NCBI GenBank assembly: GCA_023954375.1
Contig: JAMLIC010000002.1
Span: forward strand, 124,001 to 188,000
DNA: 64,000 nt
Reading direction: 5' to 3'
Source of the DNA: Planctomycetota bacterium
GTDB taxonomy: Bacteria > Planctomycetota > J058
Below, piece after piece: positions 42,436 through 51,055 of this stretch (positions are counted from its first letter, which is position 1; each line of letters begins with the position of its first letter). The position numbers were made by a program, and so were the translations under genes. The notes under the pieces are model-generated. The model worked only from the letters and a program-made list of their open reading frames with translations. It was not told where the DNA came from and did not search any database.

Positions 42436-43634
42436 GGTCGCTCGGCGCGCTCCCCCTCTACCCGCTGCTGGCCAGCGCCCTCCTCGCGGCGCCCGCGGCG
42501 GCGACCACGATCGACGTGCACGACGACGAGGGCCTGCGCGCGGCCCTGCGCCGGCTGGGCCCCGGGGTGACCGTGCGCCTGGCGCCGGGCGAGTACCGCG
42601 GCGGGCTCCACGCCGCCGACGTCGCCGGGGCGCCGGACCGCCCGGCCGTCCTCGAGGCGGCCGACCCCGAGCGCCCGCCGGTGATCGTCGGCGGCCAGAA
42701 CGGCCTCCACCTGTCCCGTCCGGCGCACGTCGTCGTGCGCGGGCTCGTCCTGCGCGGCGCGACGGGCAACGGCCTGAACGTCGACGACGGCGGCCGCCTC
42801 GACGGGGGCGCCGTGGGCGTGGTGCTCGAGCGCCTGCGCGTCGAGCGCGTCGGCCCGACCGGCAACCACGACGCGATCAAGCTCTCCGGCGTGACCCGCT
42901 TCGTCGTCCGCGGCTGCGTCCTCGAGGGCTGGGGCGGCTCAGGGGTGGACATGGTCGGCTGCCACGACGGGCTGATCGAGGGCTGCCGGTTCGAGGGCCT
43001 GCCGGGCTGCTCGCAGGCGAACGGCGTCCAGGCCAAGGGCGGCACGAGCCGCCTCGTGGTCCGCCGCTGCACGTTCGTCGACGCCGGGCCGCGCGCGATC
43101 AACGTCGGCGGGAGCACCGGGCTCGAGTACTTCCGCCCGCCCGACGCCGACTGCGAGGCGCGCGACATCACCGTCGAGGGCTGCCGGTTCCGCGGCTCCG
43201 ACGCGCCGATCGCCTTCGTCGGCGTCGACGGCGCGCTCGTGCGCCGGAACACATTCGTCCGCCCGCGCCGCTGGGTGCTCCGGATCCTGCAGGAGCGGAC
43301 GGAGCCGCGCTTCGTCCCCTGCCGGGGCGGCCGCTTCGAGGAGAACGTCGTCGTCTTCCGCCGCGACGAGCTCTCGACCTTCGTCAACGTGGGCCCGGGC
43401 ACCGCGCCGGAGACCTTCCGCCTGGCCCGCAACGCGTGGTTCGCGGAGGACGCGCCGGCGCGCAGCCGCCCCGACCTCCCGGCGCCGCTCCCGCCCGAGG
43501 AGGGCGGGACGTACGGCGTCGACCCGCGCCTGCAGGAGGACCTGACGCTGGACCCCCGCAGCCCGCTCCGGCGCCTGGGCGCGGACGCCTTCGTCGCGCC
43601 CGACGAGCCGCGCCCGCCGCGCCGACGGCGCTGA
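42432..43634 (+). CDS. exported right-handed parallel beta-helix protein
   Basis: 400 residues from GTG 42432. The signal peptide (LYPLLASALLAAPAAATT) is followed by TIDVHDDEGLRAALRRLGPG and VRLAPGEYRGGL, the usual start of a pectin-lyase-like fold. Repeated rungs (FVVRGCVLEGWGGSGVDMVG, LIEGCRFEGL, LVVRRCTFVDAGPRAINVGG, ITVEGCRFRGSDAPIAFVGV) show the 20-25 residue periodicity of right-handed beta-helices. Members bind or cleave polysaccharides; catalytic residues are not identifiable. It is translationally coupled to the glycosyltransferase-like gene. Confidence 0.85.
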   Translation: MRSLGALPLYPLLASALLAAPAAATTIDVHDDEGLRAALRRLGPGVTVRLAPGEYRGGLHAADVAGAPDRPAVLEAADPERPPVIVGGQNGLHLSRPAHVVVRGLVLRGATGNGLNVDDGGRLDGGAVGVVLERLRVERVGPTGNHDAIKLSGVTRFVVRGCVLEGWGGSGVDMVGCHDGLIEGCRFEGLPGCSQANGVQAKGGTSRLVVRRCTFVDAGPRAINVGGSTGLEYFRPPDADCEARDITVEGCRFRGSDAPIAFVGVDGALVRRNTFVRPRRWVLRILQERTEPRFVPCRGGRFEENVVVFRRDELSTFVNVGPGTAPETFRLARNAWFAEDAPARSRPDLPAPLPPEEGGTYGVDPRLQEDLTLDPRSPLRRLGADAFVAPDEPRPPRRRR

Positions 43635-43640
43635 CCGCGG

Positions 43641-44198
43641 TCAGGCGCCGCGCCAGGTCCAGACCGTCAGCCGGGCGAGGAGGACGAGGAGGACGAGGCG
43701 CGCCAGCCACTCGGCGCGCGAGGCCCAGGAGCCCTCGGCCGCCACGGCGCCCGGATCGCGCAGGCGCACGAGCCAGCCGACCACCGGCGGCGCGACGGCG
43801 TAGGCGACGAGCAGCAGGACGAACTCCTTGCGCGCGAGCGCGCCGAGGAGCTCCTCGCGGGCCCCGCCTCTGGCGCTGGTCACCCAGAGCGTCTCGGTCC
43901 ACAGCCGCTCCGATGTCAGGAGCAGCCCGCCGGTGACCAGCGCGAACGGGAGCGCCAGGGCCCAGGCGACGGCCTCGCGGCGCGCCAGCCGCCCGACCTC
44001 GCCGGTGGGCGCGGGCGCGCCGCGCGTCAGCGGGGTGAACAGGGCCGCGCCGCAGGCGCAGCGCCCGCCGGGCTCCACGCAGGCGGGATGCCGGATGGCC
44101 GCGCACCGGCCGCAGCGGGCCGGCGGCTCGGTGAGCGGCCCGGCGCACGCGGCGCACACCGGCCCGCGCTCGTCGCGCTCCCCCGCGCGCTCGCGCAT
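43641..44198 (-). CDS. small zinc-finger membrane protein (prokaryotic RING-like)
   Basis: 185 residues. The N-terminus has eight spaced Cys/His ligands (CAACAGPLTEPPARCGRCAA, then IRHPACVEPGGRCACGA), the cross-brace type pattern of prokaryotic RING-finger domains. Two or three hydrophobic helices follow (VAWALALPFALVTGGLLL, EFVLLLVAYAVAPPVVGWLV, LARLVLLVLLARLTVW). It is probably a membrane protein with a cytoplasmic zinc domain; the role is unknown. It converges on the beta-helix gene with a 6-bp gap. Confidence 0.6.
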   Translation of the reverse strand: MRERAGERDERGPVCAACAGPLTEPPARCGRCAAIRHPACVEPGGRCACGAALFTPLTRGAPAPTGEVGRLARREAVAWALALPFALVTGGLLLTSERLWTETLWVTSARGGAREELLGALARKEFVLLLVAYAVAPPVVGWLVRLRDPGAVAAEGSWASRAEWLARLVLLVLLARLTVWTWRGA

Positions 44199-44264
44199 GA
44201 ACGGCCTCCCGGAGGCATCCAGGCAGGCCCGACCGACCCGGGCCAGGGCCCGGCGCGCGCGGGG

Positions 44265-44855
44265 TCAGCCGCGCAGGACCCAGGCGACCAGGTCCTCTCG
44301 CACGGCGGCCGCCAGGGCCGCCGCGTCGGGGGCGCCCTCGCGCAGGGGGCGCAGCGCCACGCCGAGGAAGTCGCGCGCGTCGTGGCCTGCGCCGGCGAGC
44401 GAGGCCGCCTCGGCGGCGCGCAGGGCGGCCTCGACGTAGGAGCCGCGCAGCCCGAGGGCGAACTCCGGCACGGCGCTCAGGCGCCGCGCCTCCTCCGCGT
44501 GGCGCGGGCAGGGGCAGTCCGTCCACGCGCGCGCCGCCTCGAGGCGCCCCTGGCTGATCGGGTCGGGGTCTTCGGGGGCGAGGCGGGCCACGCCGAGGAC
44601 GATGGCGCGCACGGCCGACGCCGCGTCGTGGGCCGCCGCGGCCGCGACCACGTCGTCGAGCGTCCGCGACGCCGGGCCCTCCGGAACGCCCGTCGCCGCC
44701 AGGGCGGCCGGGTCGCCCAGGGCGGCCGCGACGGCCAGCCGCTCCGGCGCGAGCCGCCCCGCGCGCACCCGGGCGGCGAGCAGGCGGCCGGCGCTCGTCG
44801 GGTCGGGGTCGCCCGCCGCCTCCCGCTCGCGCGCCCTCAGCTCCGCGTCGCCCAC
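44265..44855 (-). CDS. helical hypothetical protein
   Basis: 196 residues from GTG 44855, all-helical and Ala/Arg-rich. The N-terminal segment (TSAGRLLAARVRAGRLAPER, LAVAAALGDPAALAATG) resembles the start of many uncharacterised planctomycete and myxobacterial proteins. Four residues CPCPRH-like (WTDCPCPRHAEEARR) are present mid-protein. There is no signal or membrane segment. A TATGGT hexamer ends 6 nt before the start. I cannot assign a function. Confidence 0.5.
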   Translation of the reverse strand: MGDAELRAREREAAGDPDPTSAGRLLAARVRAGRLAPERLAVAAALGDPAALAATGVPEGPASRTLDDVVAAAAAHDAASAVRAIVLGVARLAPEDPDPISQGRLEAARAWTDCPCPRHAEEARRLSAVPEFALGLRGSYVEAALRAAEAASLAGAGHDARDFLGVALRPLREGAPDAAALAAAVREDLVAWVLRG

Positions 44856-44861
44856 GCATCG

Positions 44862-44867
44862 ACCATA
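44862..44867 (-). promoter_or_regulatory. -10 element TATGGT, leaderless geometry
   Basis: TATGGT on the minus strand ends 6 nt before GTG 44855; no ribosome-binding site. Confidence 0.35.
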
Positions 44868-44930
44868 CCCCGCGCCGGCGGACGTGGCGCGAACGGCGGG
44901 CGTGGGTGATCATCGACGTGGGAGGGCGCC

Positions 44931-45356
44931 ATGCTCAAGCAGCTCGCGGCGGAGTGGATGACCCGGCAGGTGCTCCAGGTGCGCCCCGACGCGCCGGTCT
45001 TCGCGGCGCTCGAGGTCATGGCCGAGCAGCGGGTGCGCCACGTCCTCGTGATGACCGACGAGGCGCTGGTGGGGATCGTCTCCAACCGCGACGTCGTGCG
45101 CGCCGCCCTGCTCCACCCGGAGCGGCGCCTCGACCTGCACCAGGCGCGCGTCGCCGACGTGATGACCCCCGTGCCGCTCGTGACGACGTGGCCGGGCGCG
45201 ACGCTGGCCGAGGTGGCCGAGGCCATGCGCTCGAAGCGGGTCAGCGCCCTGCCCGTGTTCGACGGCGACAAGGTCGCCGGGATCATCACGACCGACGACA
45301 TCCTCGCCGCCGTCGCCGCGCCCGACCCCGCGCCGACGCGACGCCCGGACCTGTGA
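44931..45356 (+). CDS. tandem CBS-domain protein
   Basis: 141 residues made of two CBS motifs: MTRQVLQVRPDAPVFAALEV, MTDEALVGIVSNRDVVRAAL, then DVMTPVPLVTTWPGATLAEV and LPVFDGDKVAGIITTDDILA. The pair forms a Bateman module that binds adenosyl nucleotides and senses energy state or acts as a regulator. No catalytic or DNA-binding domain is attached. ATG 44931 has GGGAGG six bases upstream. A hairpin repeat element follows. Confidence 0.93.
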   Translation: MLKQLAAEWMTRQVLQVRPDAPVFAALEVMAEQRVRHVLVMTDEALVGIVSNRDVVRAALLHPERRLDLHQARVADVMTPVPLVTTWPGATLAEVAEAMRSKRVSALPVFDGDKVAGIITTDDILAAVAAPDPAPTRRPDL

Positions 45357-45406
45357 CAGCGTCCGCCAGTTGATGTGGTGGAGGGCCGACCGTGTGGGCT
45401 CACATG

Positions 45407-45500
45407 GGACACGGAGGCAACGAAGGTCCACGAAGGTCATGGAGGTCTTGTCCTTACATCTCCTCCGTGACCTCCGTTGTTCTCCGTTGCCTCCGTGTCC
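45407..45500. repeat. long imperfect inverted repeat, copy 1
   Basis: 94 bp beginning GGACACGGAGGCAACG and ending with its exact reverse complement CGTTGCCTCCGTGTCC. Further in, the arms stay largely complementary to a centre near 45451. Each arm is built from a roughly 9-bp unit around ACGGAGGTC. It lies in the gap between the CBS gene and the convergent kinase gene. A related copy is at 61444-61527. Confidence 0.8.
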
Positions 45501-45562
45501 AATGAAGAGCCAATCCGTGGAAGTCATCGATCAAATCATGCGGGCGCCGCTGTGACCTCCGG

Positions 45563-47791
45563 TCACGGGTCCTCGAGCGCGACCTCCACCTCGTAGACGG
45601 CGCGCGCGCCCAGCTCCGGGCGCCCCTGGAGGGTCGTGGTCCAGGTCTCCTTGTAGGTGGCCCGCGCGACGCGGTCGCCGGCGGGCGTGAGCGTCGCGCG
45701 CCCCCGGATGAGCCGCTCCACCGTGCCCTGGGCCTCGGGGAGGAACGGCGGGCGGAACGTGCCCGTGCGGGCGCCGGTCCAGGTGACCGCCCCGTCGGCC
45801 CCGCGGCTGAGCTCGACCTCGGCGTGGACGCCCTGCGGCCAGTAGGGGCCGGCGATCTCCGGCTCGCGCCGGCGTGACCAGGCGCGACGCGGCAGGTCGC
45901 CGGGCGGCGGGAGGACGAACAGGCCGCCGTTGAGCGCCTCGCGCAGGGCGTGGCGGTCCGCGAGCAGCGGGACGCGGTAGGGGGACGGCCGCCCGCGCCG
46001 ACCGGGCTGCGGCTCGTCCTCCGGCGCGTCCTCCCGGGCCCGCTCGGAGACCCGCGCCAGCGCCTCCTCCGCGCCGGTCACCTCGAGCACCTGCCCCGTC
46101 GCGACGTCGAGGCGCAGGCGCAGCGGCGCGCCCAGGAGCGCGGCGAACGGGGAGTCCGCCGCGTCGGGCTCCGCCGGGTCGTAGGTCACCTCCCACCTGA
46201 CCGGGCCCTGCGCCGCCCGGCCGATCGAGTGGTAGGAGAAGCCGTCGATCGTCGCCTGGACCGCCGCCACCCCGTCCTCGACCCCGACCACGTCCCAGCG
46301 CATGTCGAGGCGCTGGCGGAGCTCCAGCCGCACCCGCTGGAAGAACTCCTGGTACTCGCCCTCGACGTTCGTCGTGAGCGCGCAGCGGCGGCGCTGCCCC
46401 GCCGCCCACGCGGGCGCCGGCGCTTCCACGACGGCCGCGTCCGGCTCCGATGGCGCCGCGGGCGCCGGCGCCCCCACGACGTCCGCGACCGCCTCCGGCG
46501 GCGCCGCAGGGCGCGGCGCGAGGGCCAGGGCGGCGACCGCCAGGAGCGCCGTCGCCACGGCGAGCGCCGCGAGCGCCGGCAGGAGCCGCCCGCGCGGGGC
46601 CGGCGGGGGCGCCCCCGGCTGCGCCGCCCGGGCCGCGTAGGCCTCGAGCGCCTCGGCCGCCTCGGCCGGGGAGGGGCGCTGGCGCGGGTCGCGGCGCATG
46701 AGCGCGCGGCACAGGGCGTCGAGCTCGGCCGGGACGTCGCCGCGCAGGGCGCGCGGGGCGGGCGCCTCCTCCTCGGCCACGCGCGTGATCACCGAGAGCG
46801 AGGTCACCCCGTCGAACGGGGGCTGGCCGGTGAGCAGGAACAGCAGCACGCCGCCGAGCGCCCACGAGTCGGTCCAGGGGCCCAGCTCGTCGTGGCGCCC
46901 CATGGCCTGCTCGGGCGCCATGTAGGCCGGCGTGCCGAGGACCTCGCCCGTGAGGGTCAGGCGGTCGGCCCCGGCGAAGCGCGCCAGGCCGAAGTCGACG
47001 AGCTTGGGCGCGCCCGCGGCGTCGAACAGGACGTTGCTCGGCTTGAGGTCGCGGTGGAGGACCCCTCGCCCGTGCATGTGGGCCAGCCCGCGCGCGATCC
47101 CCGCGGCGATGCGGGCGGCCTCGGGCCACGGCGGCGTGCCGCGCTTGACCCGCTCCTCGAGGTTGCCGCCCTCGACGAGCTCCATGACGAGGTAGAGCCG
47201 CCCGTGCGCCTCCCCCATCGAGTGGACGCGCGCCACGTTCGGATGCCCGTCGACCTTCGCCTGCGCCTCCCCCTCGCGGCGGAAGCGCTCGACGAGGGCG
47301 GGCTCGGCCGTGGTGCGCAGCGTCTTGACGGCGTGGCGGCCGCCCGTGTGCACGTGACGGGCGACGAACACGACCCCCATGGCGCCCGCGCCCACCTGCC
47401 GCTCGAGGACGTGGTCGCCCACGCGGCCGCCGGGGCGCCAGAGCTCCGGCCGGTCGCCCGCGGCCCGGGGACCGTGCGACGCCTCGGACGGGCGCACCTC
47501 CCACGAGCCCGAAGGGCGCGCCGTCATCCGGCCGGTGGGCCGGTGCGCCGGCGGGGGCTGCACGGCCGGCAGCCGCCCCGTCGACGGCGGCGCGAGCTGC
47601 GCCAGGAGCGGCGCCAGCTCGGCCTCGGTGACGAGGCCGCGGTCGACCAGCACGCGGGCGAGCGTGGAGCCGGCGCCGCCGCGCCCTCGCCGGGCCTCGT
47701 CCAGGCTCCCGCGGAGCGCGGCCAGGTCGAACCGCTCGGTGCGGTGGAGCAGGCGCGCGAGCTCCGTGTCGAGGCCTGGACGATCCAGCAC
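45563..47791 (-). CDS. transmembrane Ser/Thr protein kinase with unique ectodomain
   Basis: 742 residues from GTG 47791, with GGAGGG upstream. Residues 1-70 are a helical module (TLARVLVDRGLVTEAELAPL) like that of the other kinases. The kinase (125-400) has VGAGAMGVVF, Lys156, HRD 246-248, DFG 266-268 and [13 protein letters not shown] helix (LPALAALAVATALLAVAALA) follows, then a 270-residue outside domain (VEGEYQEFFQRVRLELRQRL, GFSYHSIGRAAQGPVRWEVT, LRLRLDVATGQVLEVTGAEE) resembling DUF6263-like lipoprotein domains. It should be catalytically active. It is divergent from the SRAP gene. Confidence 0.9.
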   Translation of the reverse strand: MLDRPGLDTELARLLHRTERFDLAALRGSLDEARRGRGGAGSTLARVLVDRGLVTEAELAPLLAQLAPPSTGRLPAVQPPPAHRPTGRMTARPSGSWEVRPSEASHGPRAAGDRPELWRPGGRVGDHVLERQVGAGAMGVVFVARHVHTGGRHAVKTLRTTAEPALVERFRREGEAQAKVDGHPNVARVHSMGEAHGRLYLVMELVEGGNLEERVKRGTPPWPEAARIAAGIARGLAHMHGRGVLHRDLKPSNVLFDAAGAPKLVDFGLARFAGADRLTLTGEVLGTPAYMAPEQAMGRHDELGPWTDSWALGGVLLFLLTGQPPFDGVTSLSVITRVAEEEAPAPRALRGDVPAELDALCRALMRRDPRQRPSPAEAAEALEAYAARAAQPGAPPPAPRGRLLPALAALAVATALLAVAALALAPRPAAPPEAVADVVGAPAPAAPSEPDAAVVEAPAPAWAAGQRRRCALTTNVEGEYQEFFQRVRLELRQRLDMRWDVVGVEDGVAAVQATIDGFSYHSIGRAAQGPVRWEVTYDPAEPDAADSPFAALLGAPLRLRLDVATGQVLEVTGAEEALARVSERAREDAPEDEPQPGRRGRPSPYRVPLLADRHALREALNGGLFVLPPPGDLPRRAWSRRREPEIAGPYWPQGVHAEVELSRGADGAVTWTGARTGTFRPPFLPEAQGTVERLIRGRATLTPAGDRVARATYKETWTTTLQGRPELGARAVYEVEVALEDP

Positions 47792-47872
47792 GAGGCGCCC
47801 TCCGGGACGCGGGTTCCGCCGCCCCCGAACGTAGCCTTTCTCGCCGCGGGTCGCACGCGATGCAGGGCCGAA

Positions 47873-47878
47873 GATAAT
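47873..47878 (+). promoter_or_regulatory. -10 element GATAAT, leaderless geometry
   Basis: GATAAT ends 6 nt before ATG 47885. No ribosome-binding site; the -35 is unclear. Confidence 0.4.
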
Positions 47879-47884
47879 GGCGGC

Positions 47885-48631
<747 letters not shown>

Positions 48632-48632
48632 G

Positions 48633-49712
48633 TCAGCGGCCGGTGACGACGCGCGGGCGCACGACGATGACCACGTCGCTCGTCCCGTCGTCCTCGACGC
48701 CGCGGGCGGCGAACACCAGCACGCCGGCGCCGGCGGGGACCTGCGCCGAGGTGCGCACGGAGTCCATGCTCACGCGCGGCGTCGTGAGCGGGCCCCAGGG
48801 CGTCGCGCGGTCGACGAACGTCAGGGGCGCGCTGCGGGCGAAGCGGACGTCGAGCGCCACGCGCGGGCCGCCCTCGCCCTCTTCGATCACCGTGGGGCGG
48901 ACCTCCAGGGCCAGGCCGGTGCGCAGGACCTCGACGATCGGGTCGGGCACGGTCTCGGCCACCGCCCCCGTGCCGCCCGACGAGCGCTCGTAGTCGGCCA
49001 CGTAGGCGCGCTCGTCGCCCTGATGAAGGTAGACCCGCTGCTCGCTCAGCGCGGAGAGCGTCGCCATGCCGGTGAGCCGCGCGGCGCCGGCGCGCACGGC
49101 GCCGTCGAGCCGCGCCAGGAGGGCGGCGTCGAGCACGCCGCCGGCCTCCAGGGCCGCCTTCCTCACGGCGAGCTCGAGCTGGGGCGGCAGGTGGTAGAAG
49201 CCCACGTCGAGCTGCACCGCCTGCGTGGTGCGCCGGGCGAGGTCGTCGAGGAGCCGGCGCACGCGGGCGTGGCCCACGGGGGTCTGCCGCACGAGCAGGA
49301 ACCCGCGGTGCACCTCGAGCGAGCAGGGCTCTTCCCACGCGTCGTCGCCCACGGCGGCCTCGACGAGCTCGGAGAGCCGGTCGGCGTCGAGGCAGGCCGG
49401 CTCGTCGTGGCCGTGGAAGCAGAACGAGAGCACGCCGCCGGCGCCGCGGGCGGCGCGGAAGCCGGCCGCCTCGGACGGGACCCACAGGCTCGGCGCCGCG
49501 CGGTCGGCGGGTCGATGCACGAGGTGGCGCACGTCGTGCTGGACGAGGGTCACGGGCGGGCGCGCCAGGCGGTCGAGCGCCTCGAGGGCCGCGTCGACGC
49601 GGGCGAGCATGGCCTCGAGCTCGGCGACCTCGCGGGCGCGCGGGTCCTGGGCGGCGGCGGCGGCGGCGGCGAGGAGCAGCGCCAGGGGCGCCAGCGTGGA
49701 CGAGCGGATCAT
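48633..49712 (-). CDS. exported secretin-like domain protein B
   Basis: 359 residues. The signal peptide (STLAPLALLLAAAAAAAQ) is followed by a coiled segment and PPVTLVQHDVRHLVHRP. The C-terminal part (VQLDVGFYHLPPQLELAVRK, GLALEVRPTVIEEGEGGPRV, TSDVVIVVRPRVVTGR) matches the end of the type II/III secretin beta-domain, as does its neighbour. It lacks the full pore-forming region. ATG 49712 overlaps the upstream stop as ATGA. It is the last gene of a three-gene operon. Confidence 0.65.
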   Translation of the reverse strand: MIRSSTLAPLALLLAAAAAAAQDPRAREVAELEAMLARVDAALEALDRLARPPVTLVQHDVRHLVHRPADRAAPSLWVPSEAAGFRAARGAGGVLSFCFHGHDEPACLDADRLSELVEAAVGDDAWEEPCSLEVHRGFLLVRQTPVGHARVRRLLDDLARRTTQAVQLDVGFYHLPPQLELAVRKAALEAGGVLDAALLARLDGAVRAGAARLTGMATLSALSEQRVYLHQGDERAYVADYERSSGGTGAVAETVPDPIVEVLRTGLALEVRPTVIEEGEGGPRVALDVRFARSAPLTFVDRATPWGPLTTPRVSMDSVRTSAQVPAGAGVLVFAARGVEDDGTSDVVIVVRPRVVTGR

Positions 49713-50983
49713 CGGCCCCTCCCGGGCTTGCCCGCGATCAGGCGCGGGCGGACGTAGACGACGCAGGTGAGCGCGTCCTCGGGCTCGGCGCCGGTGCGCA
49801 CGACGCCGCCCAGGAGCGCGCCGCGCCCCAGCGGCACGATGCTGGAGGCGCTCGTGCGGGCGATCCGCAGGCGCGGCAGCTCGAGCTCGAGGTCGACCAC
49901 CTTGGCGGTGGGCACCGGGTCGGCGACGCGCGAGAGCGTCAGCGACACGTCGATCAGGGCCAGGCCGCGGGCGCGATCGACGACGGGGCGGGCCTCGACC
50001 ACGAGGCCCTCGTTGATCACGGCGACGACCGGGTTGAGGACGGGGACGACGCCGGTCTGGTTGACCTCGACGTCGGCCAGGTAGGAGCGCGAGCGGCCCC
50101 GCCAGACGTGCACCCGCTGCCCGTCGTGCGCCGTCACGTGGTGGGTGGCGAGCAGGGTCACCCCGTCGCCGCCCTTCGCCAGGCGGGCCTCCGCCTCGTC
50201 GCTCAGGGCCCCCTGGTCGCGGAGGGCCGCGTAGGCGGCGGCGTCGAGCTCGTAGACGCGCACCTCGAGGTCGACGAGGCCCTCGCGCCCCTGGCGCAAG
50301 GTGGCGAGCAGGGCGTCGACCCGGGCGGCGGCCGCGGGCCGCAGGCGCGCGATCAGGCGCCCGCCCCGGACCTCGATCGAGTCGTCGTCGGCGAGCGGAC
50401 CGGCTGCGTCCGTGACGAGCTCGACGAGCATGTGGGCCTCGAGCCCCACCCCGGGCGTCTCCTCGCCCTCCGCGTCGAACGCGCCGCTGCGGTCGAGCCC
50501 GGCGCCCAGCCCCGTGTTCGGGGCCACGTGGTCCACCGGGACGACCAGCAGGTCCTGCACGTCCAGCATCCGCAGGGTCGGCCGCGGCGCCGTGCCCGGG
50601 TCGTCGTCCTCGTCCTCGTCCGCCGCGGCGTGGCGCTCGGGCGCGAGCGCGCGGAGGCGCGCGGCGATCGCCTCGCGCAGGCCCGCGAGCTCGCCGCGCG
50701 CCGCCCGGGGCTCGAACGGCGGCGCCCGCCGCCGCGCCCGCGGGGCGGTCAGGGCGCGGCGGGCGCTCGCAGCGCGGCGGCCCGCGGCCGCGTCGCCGAC
50801 GGGGGCGCCGCGGCCGTAGGCCTCGACGAGCCGCATGGCCTCGGCGTGGCGAGCCTCCGCGGCGGCGAGCGCCGCGCGCAGGGCCACCTCCTCGGGCAGG
50901 TCGTCCTGCGCCCGCGCCGGGCCGGCGAGGCCCAGGGCGAGCGCCAGCGCCGCGGCCAGGCCGCGGACGGGGGGCGGGGTCAT
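49709..50983 (-). CDS. exported secretin-like domain protein A
   Basis: 424 residues. ATG 50983 has GGAGGAG upstream. The signal peptide (LAAALALALGLAGPARAQ) is followed by an Ala-rich helix and an acidic linker. The later region is arranged as in protein B: LRMLDVQDLLVVPVDHVAPN, VDLEVRVYELDAAAYAALRD, VHVWRGRSRSYLADVEVNQT, GLVVEARPVVDRARGLALID, ALTCVVYVRPRLIAGKPG. These match secretin C-domain strands and suggest duplication of an ancestral gene. Both are probably periplasmic, with function unknown. Confidence 0.65.
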   Translation of the reverse strand: MTPPPVRGLAAALALALGLAGPARAQDDLPEEVALRAALAAAEARHAEAMRLVEAYGRGAPVGDAAAGRRAASARRALTAPRARRRAPPFEPRAARGELAGLREAIAARLRALAPERHAAADEDEDDDPGTAPRPTLRMLDVQDLLVVPVDHVAPNTGLGAGLDRSGAFDAEGEETPGVGLEAHMLVELVTDAAGPLADDDSIEVRGGRLIARLRPAAAARVDALLATLRQGREGLVDLEVRVYELDAAAYAALRDQGALSDEAEARLAKGGDGVTLLATHHVTAHDGQRVHVWRGRSRSYLADVEVNQTGVVPVLNPVVAVINEGLVVEARPVVDRARGLALIDVSLTLSRVADPVPTAKVVDLELELPRLRIARTSASSIVPLGRGALLGGVVRTGAEPEDALTCVVYVRPRLIAGKPGRGR

Positions 50984-51055
50984 GGCTCCTCCGGGGGGTG
51001 CGCGGCGGGGGGGGCCGCTGCAGGGGACACGCGTCCGGAGGGGGGGAGGTTCCCG

